Below are positions 41,964 through 49,586 of a stretch of DNA of 64,000 bases, one piece after another. Under the pieces are notes generated by a model. It was not told the DNA's origin. It saw only the letters and a list, made by a program, of their open reading frames with translations, and searched no databases. The position numbers and the translations under genes are program-made. This stretch comes from Marinibaculum pumilum (GTDB taxonomy: Bacteria > Pseudomonadota > Alphaproteobacteria > Ferrovibrionales > Ferrovibrionaceae): assembly GCF_042646425.1 (NCBI RefSeq), contig NZ_JBHRTR010000004.1, positions 57,743 through 121,742 on the forward strand, in the 5' to 3' direction. Position 1 is the stretch's first letter; the number at the start of each line of letters is the position of its first letter.

Positions 41964-43946
41964 TCAGGCGGCGGACTGCAGCTCGTCGGCCATCGCGGCG
42001 ATTTCCTCGACCGCCTTGGCAAGCTCTTCCGTGCCCTGGCTCTGCTGGCCGGCCGCGGTGGAGGCCTGGGTGGTTGCCGCGCCGGCCTCGCCGGCCGCCT
42101 TGTTCAGCTGGTCGATGCCAGCCGCGACCTGCTCGGCCAGCGACAGCATGTCCTCGGCGCCGGTCAGCACGTCGCGGTTGCCCTTGACCACGAATGAGAC
42201 ATCCGACTTCACCTGCACGAAATCGTTGGAGAGAGACTTGTTCTTCTCCACCTCGACCTTGGTCTGGCTGGAGATCTCGTTCATGTCGGTGCTGACGGTG
42301 ACGATCTGGTCCTGGATCTCGCGCACCAGGTCCTTGATCCGCTCGGCATTCTCCGAAGAATCCTGGGCCAGGTTGCGGATGTCGGTGCTCACCACCATGA
42401 AGCCCTTGCCGAACTCGCCGGCGCGGGCGGCCTCGACCGAGCCGTTGACGGCCAGCATGTTGGTCTGGACGGACACCATGGCGATGGAGTCGACGATCTT
42501 GTCGATCTTGCGGGCGACTTCGGCCAGCCGGCCGATCTGCTCGCGGGTCTTCGCGTTCGCGTCCAGCGAGCCGCTGACACCCACGACCAGCCGGTCCATG
42601 TTGTCCTTCGCCTCGCCGATCAGGGTCTCGATTTCCTGGCCGCGCTCCAGTGCGGTGCCGGCACGCTCACGGGTCACGTCGACCCCCTTGCGGATCTGCT
42701 CGATGGCGGCGCTGGACTGATCCGCCGCGGCGGACTGCGCCTCGGCACCCTTCCGGATCTGCTCGATGGCGGTCATGATCTGCGACGAGGCGCGGTTGAT
42801 CTCCTCGATGGAGGCCGACAGTTCCTCGGCGGACGAGGCCACTTCCTCGGCGCTCTTGGCGATGTCGGTGGAGTTCTTCAGTTCCTCGGCCACCTCGCGC
42901 AGGCCGTCGGAGGCCTGTTCGGCCTCGCTCAGCGCCTGCGCCTGTTCCTTCAGCGCCGCCAGGCTCTCCTCGCAGGCGGCCGACTGCTGCTCGGCGCCGG
43001 AAGCGATCTGCTCCGAGCCCTTCTGCGCCTCCTTCGCGGCGGTGTCGGATTCCTGCGCGAAGCGCGCGATCTCGCGGCCGCCCTCGACGATCGACGACAT
43101 GTCGTCGCGAATCTTCTCCAGCTGGCTGGAGACGGTCCGGCCGTTCTCCACCTCGCTCTTGACGCTCTCGTTCGCCGAGCGGATGCCCTCGGCGATCACG
43201 GTGACCTCCTTCTGGATCTGCTCGATCATGTCGGAGATCTCGCGGGCGCTCTTTTCCGACACCTCGGCCAGGGTGCGGACTTCGTCCGCCACGACGGCGA
43301 AGCCGCGACCATGCTCGCCGGCGCGGGCGGCCTCGATCGCGGCATTCAGCGCCAGCAGGTTGGTCTGGTCGGCAATATGGGCGACGGTCTTGACGATCTC
43401 GCCGATGGCGCCGGCCTGGCGCTCCAGTTCCTCGACGATGCGGACGGATTCGCCCTGCCGCTCGGACGAGGCGGAGATGCCGGCGATCGAGCCCTCGATC
43501 TGGCCGCGGAGCTCGACCAGCAGGGTCTGCAGGTTCTCCGTCTTGTCCACCGACTGGTCGGCGGTCGCCTTGCAGCGGTTGATCAGGTCGGCCAGGCCGA
43601 CGGTCGCCTTCAGCGACTGCTGCGAGCTGCTGGACGCCTCTTCGGCTGCGGCGGCGATGGTGTCCATCGCCGTCTTCAGCTGCTCCGACGCGCTCGCGGA
43701 CTCGGCGACACCGGCCGCCAGTTCTGAGGCCGCGCCGGCGATCCGCTCCGCGGCCTGCTGCTGCCGGGCGAAGGTGCGCGCCCGCTTGCGCTGGGCGTCG
43801 CTGGTGGACGCCGCCTGCTGCCGGCCGCTGCCGCTCCGCAGGCTGCGCTCGGCCATCATGCCGTCATGGGCGTGACCGTTGCCGCCGCCGTTCAGCTTCC
43901 CGTTCGGCTTCGTCTCGCCGATCTCCGTGCTTTTCACAAGTGCCAT
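41964..43946 (-). CDS. Soluble chemoreceptor with two signalling tips
   Basis: A 660-residue cytoplasmic protein with no membrane segment and no recognisable ligand domain after a ~50-residue Gly/Asn/His-rich head. It is coiled coil throughout and has two complete MCP hairpin tips: IADQTNLLALNAAIEAARAG near residue 190 and VSVQTNMLAVNGSVEAARAG near 495. The ~300 residues between them are enough for the down-leg of one hairpin and the up-leg of another. EQIRKGAE/EQIRKGVD repeats mark the middle. Candidate methylation pairs (EE, EQ, QQ) are frequent. First gene of the operon. ATG 43946 is used; the GTG at 43955 is too close to its ribosome-binding site. Confidence 0.92.
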   Translation of the reverse strand: MALVKSTEIGETKPNGKLNGGGNGHAHDGMMAERSLRSGSGRQQAASTSDAQRKRARTFARQQQAAERIAGAASELAAGVAESASASEQLKTAMDTIAAAAEEASSSSQQSLKATVGLADLINRCKATADQSVDKTENLQTLLVELRGQIEGSIAGISASSERQGESVRIVEELERQAGAIGEIVKTVAHIADQTNLLALNAAIEAARAGEHGRGFAVVADEVRTLAEVSEKSAREISDMIEQIQKEVTVIAEGIRSANESVKSEVENGRTVSSQLEKIRDDMSSIVEGGREIARFAQESDTAAKEAQKGSEQIASGAEQQSAACEESLAALKEQAQALSEAEQASDGLREVAEELKNSTDIAKSAEEVASSAEELSASIEEINRASSQIMTAIEQIRKGAEAQSAAADQSSAAIEQIRKGVDVTRERAGTALERGQEIETLIGEAKDNMDRLVVGVSGSLDANAKTREQIGRLAEVARKIDKIVDSIAMVSVQTNMLAVNGSVEAARAGEFGKGFMVVSTDIRNLAQDSSENAERIKDLVREIQDQIVTVSTDMNEISSQTKVEVEKNKSLSNDFVQVKSDVSFVVKGNRDVLTGAEDMLSLAEQVAAGIDQLNKAAGEAGAATTQASTAAGQQSQGTEELAKAVEEIAAMADELQSAA

Positions 43947-43955
43947 GTCAATCAC

Positions 43956-44241
43956 TTCTCCGATGGGTGCCTCGATGGAGGTCCCGGGCGGTGATCAACA
44001 CTTCCGGTCTCCATTTCCGATGAGAGAAAATGCAGCCTTGTGATGAATAAAAAATTAATGCAATAAACAACAGAAAGAATGAAAAAAATTAAGTATATGT
44101 AAAAACTGCGACTGCGACGGAAAAAATGTCAAAAAAAGTTGTCTGATTGCGTGCGGACAGATTTTTTGTCTCAAACTGTCGGACTGCCGCCGGACGTGTC
44201 ACTGACGGACAAGCTGGCGAGAGGAGAAGGAGGGCGGCGGA
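43956..44241. promoter_or_regulatory. AT-rich divergent promoter island
   Basis: Bases ~44030-44170 are strikingly A+T-rich, with runs of A and T, in a window of about 70% G+C. The interval separates the 15-gene signalling run (minus strand) from two receiver genes (plus strand), so it must hold promoters in both directions. No single -35/-10 pair stands out; the A/T tracts could serve as UP elements or bind nucleoid proteins. TGTC and GACA half-sites recur between 44138 and 44218. Confidence 0.6.
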
Positions 44242-44634
44242 TTGGTACTGGTTCTGGTGGCTGACGACGATCAGCCTGTTCTTGAGGTTGTCGCAGCCTG
44301 CCTGGAAGCCCGGGGCCATGATGTGGTTGCATGCGGCAGCGGTCGCGCTGCCCGGTCAGCAATGACGGAGGTTGCGTTCGAGGTGGCGGTGCTGGACATT
44401 CTGCTGCCCGATCTTGACGGTTACGAGTTGCTGCGCGCTGCCGTGCGAATGGACTACGGGCCGCGGGTCCTTCTGATGTCGGCAGGTGGGTGGAGGTTCG
44501 CCATGGATATCCTGGAGGTCGGTCAGGCGCTCGGCGCGGATGCGGTGCTGGAGAAGCCCTTCCTGGGCGGGGCGCTGGAATCCGTCGTCGATCGCCTTGC
44601 AGGGCTGGGCCGTCGCACGATCCGGGAACGGTGA
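44242..44634 (+). CDS. Single-domain response regulator with TTG start
   Basis: A 130-residue receiver: LVLVADDDQPVLEVV with the acidic triplet, acceptor Asp in VAVLDILLPDLDGYELL, Ser in LLMSAGGWR and Lys in VLEKPFLGGAL. The start is a TTG with AAGGAGG about 10 bases upstream; the residues after it begin the first receiver strand, so a later start would remove that strand. It overlaps the next gene by four bases (GTGA) and is divergent from the chemosensory run. Confidence 0.86.
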   Translation: MVLVLVADDDQPVLEVVAACLEARGHDVVACGSGRAARSAMTEVAFEVAVLDILLPDLDGYELLRAAVRMDYGPRVLLMSAGGWRFAMDILEVGQALGADAVLEKPFLGGALESVVDRLAGLGRRTIRER

Positions 44635-45254
44635 TCTTGTCCGGGACGGGCGTCCTCGTTGTCGTCGACGACAACGAGGCGGTGCGGGCGACGGTCGCCA
44701 TGCTCGGCGGGTCGGTCGGACTGGATGTTGTCGAGTTCGCCAGCGTCAGGCAGATGGACGAGGGCCTGCCGCGGGATGTGCGGGGATGTCTGCTGCTGGA
44801 CATGCGTCTGCCGGGCCTGAGCGGGATCCCTGCGATCCACCATGTCGCCAGCAACTATCCCGGCCTGGTGATCATGGTGTTCAGCGGCCATGCCGATGCC
44901 CGCACCGTGGTGCGGGCGCTGCGCGCCGGTGCGGTCGACTTCTTCGACAAGCCCTTCTCCAACCAGGAGCTTCTGGAAGCGGTGCAGGCGGCCATTGCCG
45001 GCCAGGCGGAGGCGCCCTGGCATGGGCGGCCGGCGGTCACGGCCGACCTGTCCGTGCTGATGCGTACACTCACCCGGAAACAGCGCACCATCGTCGAGAT
45101 GTATCGTGCCGGTCTCGGAGAGCGGACGATCGCGGCGAAGCTCGACCTGCATCCGCGCAGCGTGCAACGCCACCTGCAGAATGCCGTGGAGCGCCTGGGG
45201 GTGCCCGAGGAGACGCTCAGGGGAATGCAGGACGGGGACGCGGAGGGCCAATGA
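44631..45254 (+). CDS. FixJ-type response regulator with LuxR helix-turn-helix
   Basis: A 207-residue transcription factor. The receiver (GVLVVVDDNEAVRATVAML, acceptor Asp in LLLDMRLPGLSGI, Ser in MVFSGHAD, Lys in FFDKPFSNQELLEAV) has the FixJ subfamily pattern. The LuxR/GerE domain follows after ~145: LTRKQRTIVEMYRAGLGERT, then IAAKLDLHPRSVQRHLQNAV. The GTG start overlaps the stop of the preceding receiver. It is the only DNA-binding response regulator at this locus and so the best candidate to carry the signal to transcription. Confidence 0.88.
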   Translation: MILSGTGVLVVVDDNEAVRATVAMLGGSVGLDVVEFASVRQMDEGLPRDVRGCLLLDMRLPGLSGIPAIHHVASNYPGLVIMVFSGHADARTVVRALRAGAVDFFDKPFSNQELLEAVQAAIAGQAEAPWHGRPAVTADLSVLMRTLTRKQRTIVEMYRAGLGERTIAAKLDLHPRSVQRHLQNAVERLGVPEETLRGMQDGDAEGQ

Positions 45255-45318
45255 CCATCGGCTCGCCGGCCTGACCGCAGGCATGACAGCGGGCCGGTCC
45301 CGCCTACCGCGGCTGCCC

Positions 45319-45347
45319 TTGACGATTGGCCGGGATTCGCCGTATTT
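45319..45347 (+). promoter_or_regulatory. Promoter of arsR-acr3
   Basis: TTGACG (45319-45324) and GTATTT (45342-45347) are separated by the ideal 17 bases. The -10 lies inside the left arm of the inverted repeat described next, so a bound repressor would exclude RNA polymerase. Confidence 0.65.
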
Positions 45348-45367
45348 CGCCATTCGACGAAATACGG
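45340..45367 (+). promoter_or_regulatory. ArsR operator: perfect 10-bp inverted repeat
   Basis: CCGTATTTCG and CGAAATACGG are exact complements separated by eight bases, spanning the -10 and the presumed start site. The right arm runs into the GGAGG ribosome-binding site of arsR. Its sequence is unrelated to the operator at 10761-10786, so the two ArsR proteins should not cross-regulate. Confidence 0.75.
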
Positions 45368-45377
45368 AGGGATGCCG

Positions 45378-45725
45378 ATGGCTGCTGCTGCACGACGGGA
45401 GGCCGCCGGCCCGCGGACCGCCCCCGCCGCCGACCCTTCCGACGACGTCGCCGCCCTGGCGCGGGCCCTGGGCCATCCGGCGCGGGTGCGCATCGTGCAG
45501 ACCCTGCTGCGCCGGCAGACCTGCATCGGCTGCGACATCGTGGAGGAGATCGGCCTTGCCGCCTCCACAACTTCTGAGCATCTGCGGATTCTCAAGGCGG
45601 CCGGCATCATCACCGGCCGGATCGAGCGGCCGCGGGTCTGCTATTCCCTGAATCCGGAGGCGTTGGCGCCGCTGGCCGCCTTCCTGCAGGCCTGCGGCGG
45701 GCATCCCGCCGGCAATGGCTGCTGA
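45378..45725 (+). CDS. arsR: ArsR/SmtB-family repressor of acr3
   Basis: A 115-residue winged-helix repressor. The recognition helix lies in IVEEIGLAASTTSEHLRILK. Cysteines C-x2-C in RRQTCIGCDIVEEI, just before that helix, form a classic-type As(III) site, with a further Cys in ERPRVCYSL. GGAGG at 45366-45370 is correctly spaced for ATG 45378, not for ATG 45372, which decides the start. It lies under a strong promoter overlapped by a palindromic operator and precedes an arsenite exporter by 13 bp. Confidence 0.9.
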   Translation: MAAAARREAAGPRTAPAADPSDDVAALARALGHPARVRIVQTLLRRQTCIGCDIVEEIGLAASTTSEHLRILKAAGIITGRIERPRVCYSLNPEALAPLAAFLQACGGHPAGNGC

Positions 45726-45738
45726 GGGGCGGGCCGCG

Positions 45739-46782
45739 ATGTCGCTGTTCGACCGCTGGCTGACCCTCTGGGTCGCGCTGTGCATCATCGCCGGCGTCGC
45801 CCTGGGAGAGGTCCTGCCGAGCCTCTTCGCCGCCCTGGCGGGGCTGGAATGGGCGAAGGTGAACCTGGTCGTCGCGGTGCTGATCTGGGCGATGGTCTAC
45901 CCGATGATGGTCGGCGTGGACTTCGCCAGCCTGGGTCATGTCGGCCGTCGGCCGAAGGGCCTGGTGATCACCCTGGCGGTGAACTGGCTGGTGAAGCCCT
46001 TCACCATGGCGGGCCTCGGCGTCCTGTTCTTCACCTGGCTGTTCGCGGACTGGCTGCCGCCGGTGGAAGCGGAGAGCTATATCGCCGGGCTGATCCTGCT
46101 GGGCGCCGCGCCCTGCACGGCGATGGTCTTCGTCTGGTCGCACCTGACCCGTGGCGATTCCAACTACACCCTGGTGCAGGTCAGCGTGAACGACGCGATC
46201 ATGGTGGTCGCCTATGCGCCGATCGTCGCGCTGCTGCTGGGCGTCACCGACATCGCGGTGCCCTGGGACACCCTGGTCCTGTCGGTCCTGCTGTACGTCG
46301 TGGTCCCGCTGGCTGCCGGCCTGGCCACCCGCCGGCAGCTCCACCGGCGGGGCGGGGATGCGGCAGTCACCGCCTTCACCGCGCGCCTCAAGCCGCTCTC
46401 CGTCCTTGCGCTGCTGGCGACGATCGTTCTGCTGTTCGGGTTCCAGGGCGGCGTGCTGCTGGCGCAGCCGCTGGTGATCGCGATGATCGCGGCACCGCTG
46501 CTGATCCAGTCCTACGGCATCTTCGCGATTGCCTATGGCGCCGCCTGGGCCTGGCGGGTGCCGCATCCGGTGGCGGCACCCTGCGCGCTGATCGGCACCT
46601 CGAACTTCTTCGAGCTGGCGGTCGCGGTGGCGATCAGCCTCTACGGCCTGCAATCGGGCGCGGCGCTCGCCACGGTGGTCGGCGTCCTGGTCGAGGTGCC
46701 GGTGATGCTGTCGCTCGTCGCCTTCGCCAATGCGACCCGCCGGCATTTCCCCGCCACGGCCGCGGAGCCGGGCGGCGGCTAA
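45739..46782 (+). CDS. acr3: Acr3-family arsenite efflux transporter
   Basis: A 347-residue inner-membrane carrier with ten predicted helices (BART superfamily). The essential family Cys is C126 in LGAAPCTAMVFVWSHLTRGD, and the conserved helix-9 block CALIGTSNFFELAVAVA is present. It exports arsenite (and often antimonite) using the proton-motive force. A start at 45715 overlapping the arsR stop is possible; 45739 begins at the normal family N-terminus. Its stop overlaps that of the convergent sulfotransferase. Confidence 0.92.
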   Translation: MSLFDRWLTLWVALCIIAGVALGEVLPSLFAALAGLEWAKVNLVVAVLIWAMVYPMMVGVDFASLGHVGRRPKGLVITLAVNWLVKPFTMAGLGVLFFTWLFADWLPPVEAESYIAGLILLGAAPCTAMVFVWSHLTRGDSNYTLVQVSVNDAIMVVAYAPIVALLLGVTDIAVPWDTLVLSVLLYVVVPLAAGLATRRQLHRRGGDAAVTAFTARLKPLSVLALLATIVLLFGFQGGVLLAQPLVIAMIAAPLLIQSYGIFAIAYGAAWAWRVPHPVAAPCALIGTSNFFELAVAVAISLYGLQSGAALATVVGVLVEVPVMLSLVAFANATRRHFPATAAEPGGG

Positions 46783-48008
46783 GGTCGCCAGCCGAAACGG
46801 TCGCGGGCCGCCGCCGGGATCGCGTCGTACATGGCGCGGGATTCGACCTCGGAGAAGGAGTCGCGATGGGCGCCCACGACACCCTTGCGGAAGTGCATCG
46901 TGTTCAAGGTCGCCGCACTGCCGTCCGGCGCACCGTAGCCGGTCGCCAGCCGCGCGACCATGTCCTCTGGCGCCTGGCAGAAGGACTCGTAGGTGGTGAA
47001 CCGCACCAGCCCGGGCTGGCTGTCCGACAGCTTCAGCCAGCCGTCGATCCAGGCGAGATAGAGCGGATAGACGGTCCGGCGCAGCGCCGCCAGCCGTTCC
47101 GCCCGGTCCATCAGGGCATAGCCCGGCCGGCACCGCTCGAAGCGCAGGAGCTGCAGCGCGCCATAGGTCTCCCCCATCTCGAACAGCGAAACCAGCGCAT
47201 CCCGCGGGTCGCGGACATGGACATTCAGGGGCACGCCCTGCGCGCGCAGATAGTCGACATTGTCCGGCAACGGCGCGGCGTGGGTCAGGAACATCACCTG
47301 CCGTCCTTCGAGCAGGCGGAGCAGGCCCGGATGAAGCCAGGGGGCGGGAAAGCCTGCCCAGCGCTCCAGGTCCACCCCGGCACCGGCGAACGGAAGTCCC
47401 AGGATTCGGGCAATGCTGCTGCACACGGTCGCGCCGCCGGATTTCGGCAGGGCGATGAAGTAGCGGGGCCGCCCGGTCTGCGCGTTCAGGGGCGGGGAAA
47501 GGGCAAGCAGCCGCTCGACAGTCTCCGCCTGGCCGAGCAGCATCGAGAGGCTGGACAGGTCGTTGATGGTGGTGAAATTGGTGCCGCGTTCACGCTCGTA
47601 CATGCGTTGCAGCGCCGACTTGGCCTCATGGATCGCGCCCAGCCGGGACAGCGCCGTGTAGGTGTAGACGGTCACCTGAACGCTGTCGTCGAGCTGTTCT
47701 GCGGCGGCGGCATGGCTCAGGGCAAGGCTGTAGCGACGGGTGATCAACGCGCAGATTGCCGCGACAGTGAACGCCGTGGCATTCGGGCCGTGCTCGCGCA
47801 GATGCGCCATGGCCATCTGCTCCGCCTCCTGCAGCCGGCCGGTCATCGCAAGCGCCTTGGCATGTTCCAGGCGCTGGGCCGGTGTCAGGCCCTGCGGGAC
47901 CGCATCGAAGGCCCTTGCGGCAGCTGCGAAATCGCCCCGGGCCAGGGCCCGGCTGGCGCTGTCCGGGTCGGCGGCTCCTTTCGACTGGCTGTCCAGTCCC
48001 AGGCTCAT
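46779..48008 (-). CDS. TPR-containing sulfotransferase-family protein
   Basis: A 409-residue protein. The N-terminal ~150 residues are TPR-like helices (LARGDFAAAARAFDAVPQGL and LQEAEQMAMAHLREHG). From ~185, YFIALPKSGGATVCSSIARI is the 5'-phosphosulfate loop of PAPS sulfotransferases, and NVHVRDPRDALVSLFEMGE the 3'-phosphate-binding loop. The sulfate acceptor is unknown. The start at 48008 follows GAGG and avoids a long Pro/Ala-rich artefact. Convergent with acr3, with overlapping stop codons. Confidence 0.82.
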   Translation of the reverse strand: MSLGLDSQSKGAADPDSASRALARGDFAAAARAFDAVPQGLTPAQRLEHAKALAMTGRLQEAEQMAMAHLREHGPNATAFTVAAICALITRRYSLALSHAAAAEQLDDSVQVTVYTYTALSRLGAIHEAKSALQRMYERERGTNFTTINDLSSLSMLLGQAETVERLLALSPPLNAQTGRPRYFIALPKSGGATVCSSIARILGLPFAGAGVDLERWAGFPAPWLHPGLLRLLEGRQVMFLTHAAPLPDNVDYLRAQGVPLNVHVRDPRDALVSLFEMGETYGALQLLRFERCRPGYALMDRAERLAALRRTVYPLYLAWIDGWLKLSDSQPGLVRFTTYESFCQAPEDMVARLATGYGAPDGSAATLNTMHFRKGVVGAHRDSFSEVESRAMYDAIPAAARDRFGWRP

Positions 48009-48172
48009 GCATGCCTCGTGAGGGTTGTGATTTGCGGCACCGGAGGCGGCGGGTGGAGGACGGTGCGCCGTCCGAACGGTTGCGGCCGGCGGTGCGGGGC
48101 GGCTGTACTGCCACGGCAGCAGGGCGGCCGCTCGGCCCGCCACGGATCCGAAAGCCACAAGGGGGTAGCATC

Positions 48173-49558
48173 ATGGTCCACCGGAAGAAAGAACGCAGTG
48201 CGTCGGACGGCGAAGACCTGCTTCTGGCGCCGGCCTATGGCAGCCGGGTCGGCATCGAGCCGATCCCGAAGTTCGAGCTGCCCGCCGGGCAGCTGCCGGC
48301 GGAGATCGCCTATCGCCTGATCCACGACGAACTGATGCTGGACGGCAATTCGCGCCTGAACCTCGCCACCTTCGTCACCACCTGGATGGAGCCGCAGGCG
48401 GAGCGGCTGATGGCGGAGACGTTCGACAAGAACATGATCGACAAGGACGAATATCCGACCACCGCCAAGATCGAGGAGCGCTGCGTCAACATCGTCTCCA
48501 ACCTGTTCCATGCGCCGGAGCAGGGGATCGGCTCGTCGGCCATCGGCTCGTCGGAGGCGGTGATGCTGGCCGGCATGGCGTTCAAGTGGAAATGGCGCCA
48601 CCGCATGGCGGCCGCGGGCAAGGCCGCCGACCGGCCGAACATGGTGCTGGGCAGCAATGTCCAGGTGGTCTGGGAGAAGTTCTGCCGCTACTGGGACGTG
48701 GAGCCGCGCTACGTGCCGGTGACGAAGGGCCGCTACGTGATCGATCCGGAAGAGACGATGTCCTATGTGGACGAGAACACGATCGCGGTGATCGCCATCC
48801 TGGGCACCACCTATACCGGCGAGTTCGAGCCGATCGAGGCGGTGCACGACGCGCTGGTGGACCTGAACGGCCGCCAGGGCTGGGACGTGCCGCTGCATAT
48901 CGACGCGGCTTCCGGCGGTTTCGTGGCGCCGTTCCTGCACCCGAACCTGAAATGGGACTTCCGCCTGCCGCAGGTGAAGTCGATCAACGTCTCCGGCCAC
49001 AAATACGGGCTGGTCTATCCGGGCATCGGCTGGATCGTCTGGCGCGATCACGACGAACTGCCGGAAGAACTGATCTTCCACGTCAACTATCTGGGCGGCG
49101 ACATGCCGACCTTCACCCTGAACTTCTCCCGCCCCGGCAACCAGGTGGTGGCACAGTACTACAACTTCCTGCGCCTGGGGACCGAGGGCTATACCCGGAT
49201 CATGCGCAACCTGCAGGCCAACGCCACCTACCTGTCGGCGGAGCTGGCTCGCACGGGGCGCTTCGACCTGCTGAGCGACGGCAGCGAGACGCCGGTCTTC
49301 GCCTTCGCGCTGAAGGACTCGACGGCGTTCAGCGTCTTCGACCTGTCCGACAAGCTGCGCGAGCGCGGCTGGCAGGTGCCCGCCTACACGATGCCCGCCA
49401 ATGCCGAGGAGGTGGAGGTGCTGCGGATCGTGATTCGGGAGGGGTTCAGCCGCGACATGGCGGACATGCTGCTGGACGACATCAACGCCGCGCTGGCGCA
49501 TTTCGACAGCAATCCGCCGCGCAAGGCGAAGCATCCGTCGCCGAGCTTCGCACACTGA
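48173..49558 (+). CDS. gadB: Glutamate decarboxylase
   Basis: A 461-residue PLP enzyme that converts glutamate to GABA, consuming a proton (acid resistance) or feeding GABA metabolism. Recognised by LNLATFVTTWMEPQAERLM, YPTTAKIEERCVNI, IGSSAIGSSEAVMLAGMA, the Asp block PLHIDAASGGFVAPFL and the Schiff-base Lys in NVSGHKYGLVYPG near residue 276. Length and motifs match E. coli GadB. No GABA antiporter gene is next to it. The ATG at 48173 follows AAGGGGGT. Confidence 0.95.
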   Translation: MVHRKKERSASDGEDLLLAPAYGSRVGIEPIPKFELPAGQLPAEIAYRLIHDELMLDGNSRLNLATFVTTWMEPQAERLMAETFDKNMIDKDEYPTTAKIEERCVNIVSNLFHAPEQGIGSSAIGSSEAVMLAGMAFKWKWRHRMAAAGKAADRPNMVLGSNVQVVWEKFCRYWDVEPRYVPVTKGRYVIDPEETMSYVDENTIAVIAILGTTYTGEFEPIEAVHDALVDLNGRQGWDVPLHIDAASGGFVAPFLHPNLKWDFRLPQVKSINVSGHKYGLVYPGIGWIVWRDHDELPEELIFHVNYLGGDMPTFTLNFSRPGNQVVAQYYNFLRLGTEGYTRIMRNLQANATYLSAELARTGRFDLLSDGSETPVFAFALKDSTAFSVFDLSDKLRERGWQVPAYTMPANAEEVEVLRIVIREGFSRDMADMLLDDINAALAHFDSNPPRKAKHPSPSFAH

Positions 49559-49586
49559 CCGCCGCCGGCCCGGGCGGAGCGCCGCA

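Noticed and set aside
39379..42720. Long plus-strand open frame opposite cheB, triple cheW and the receptor
   Set aside because: Composition rich in His, Asp and Arg, no recognisable domain; coding-strand genes explain the interval.
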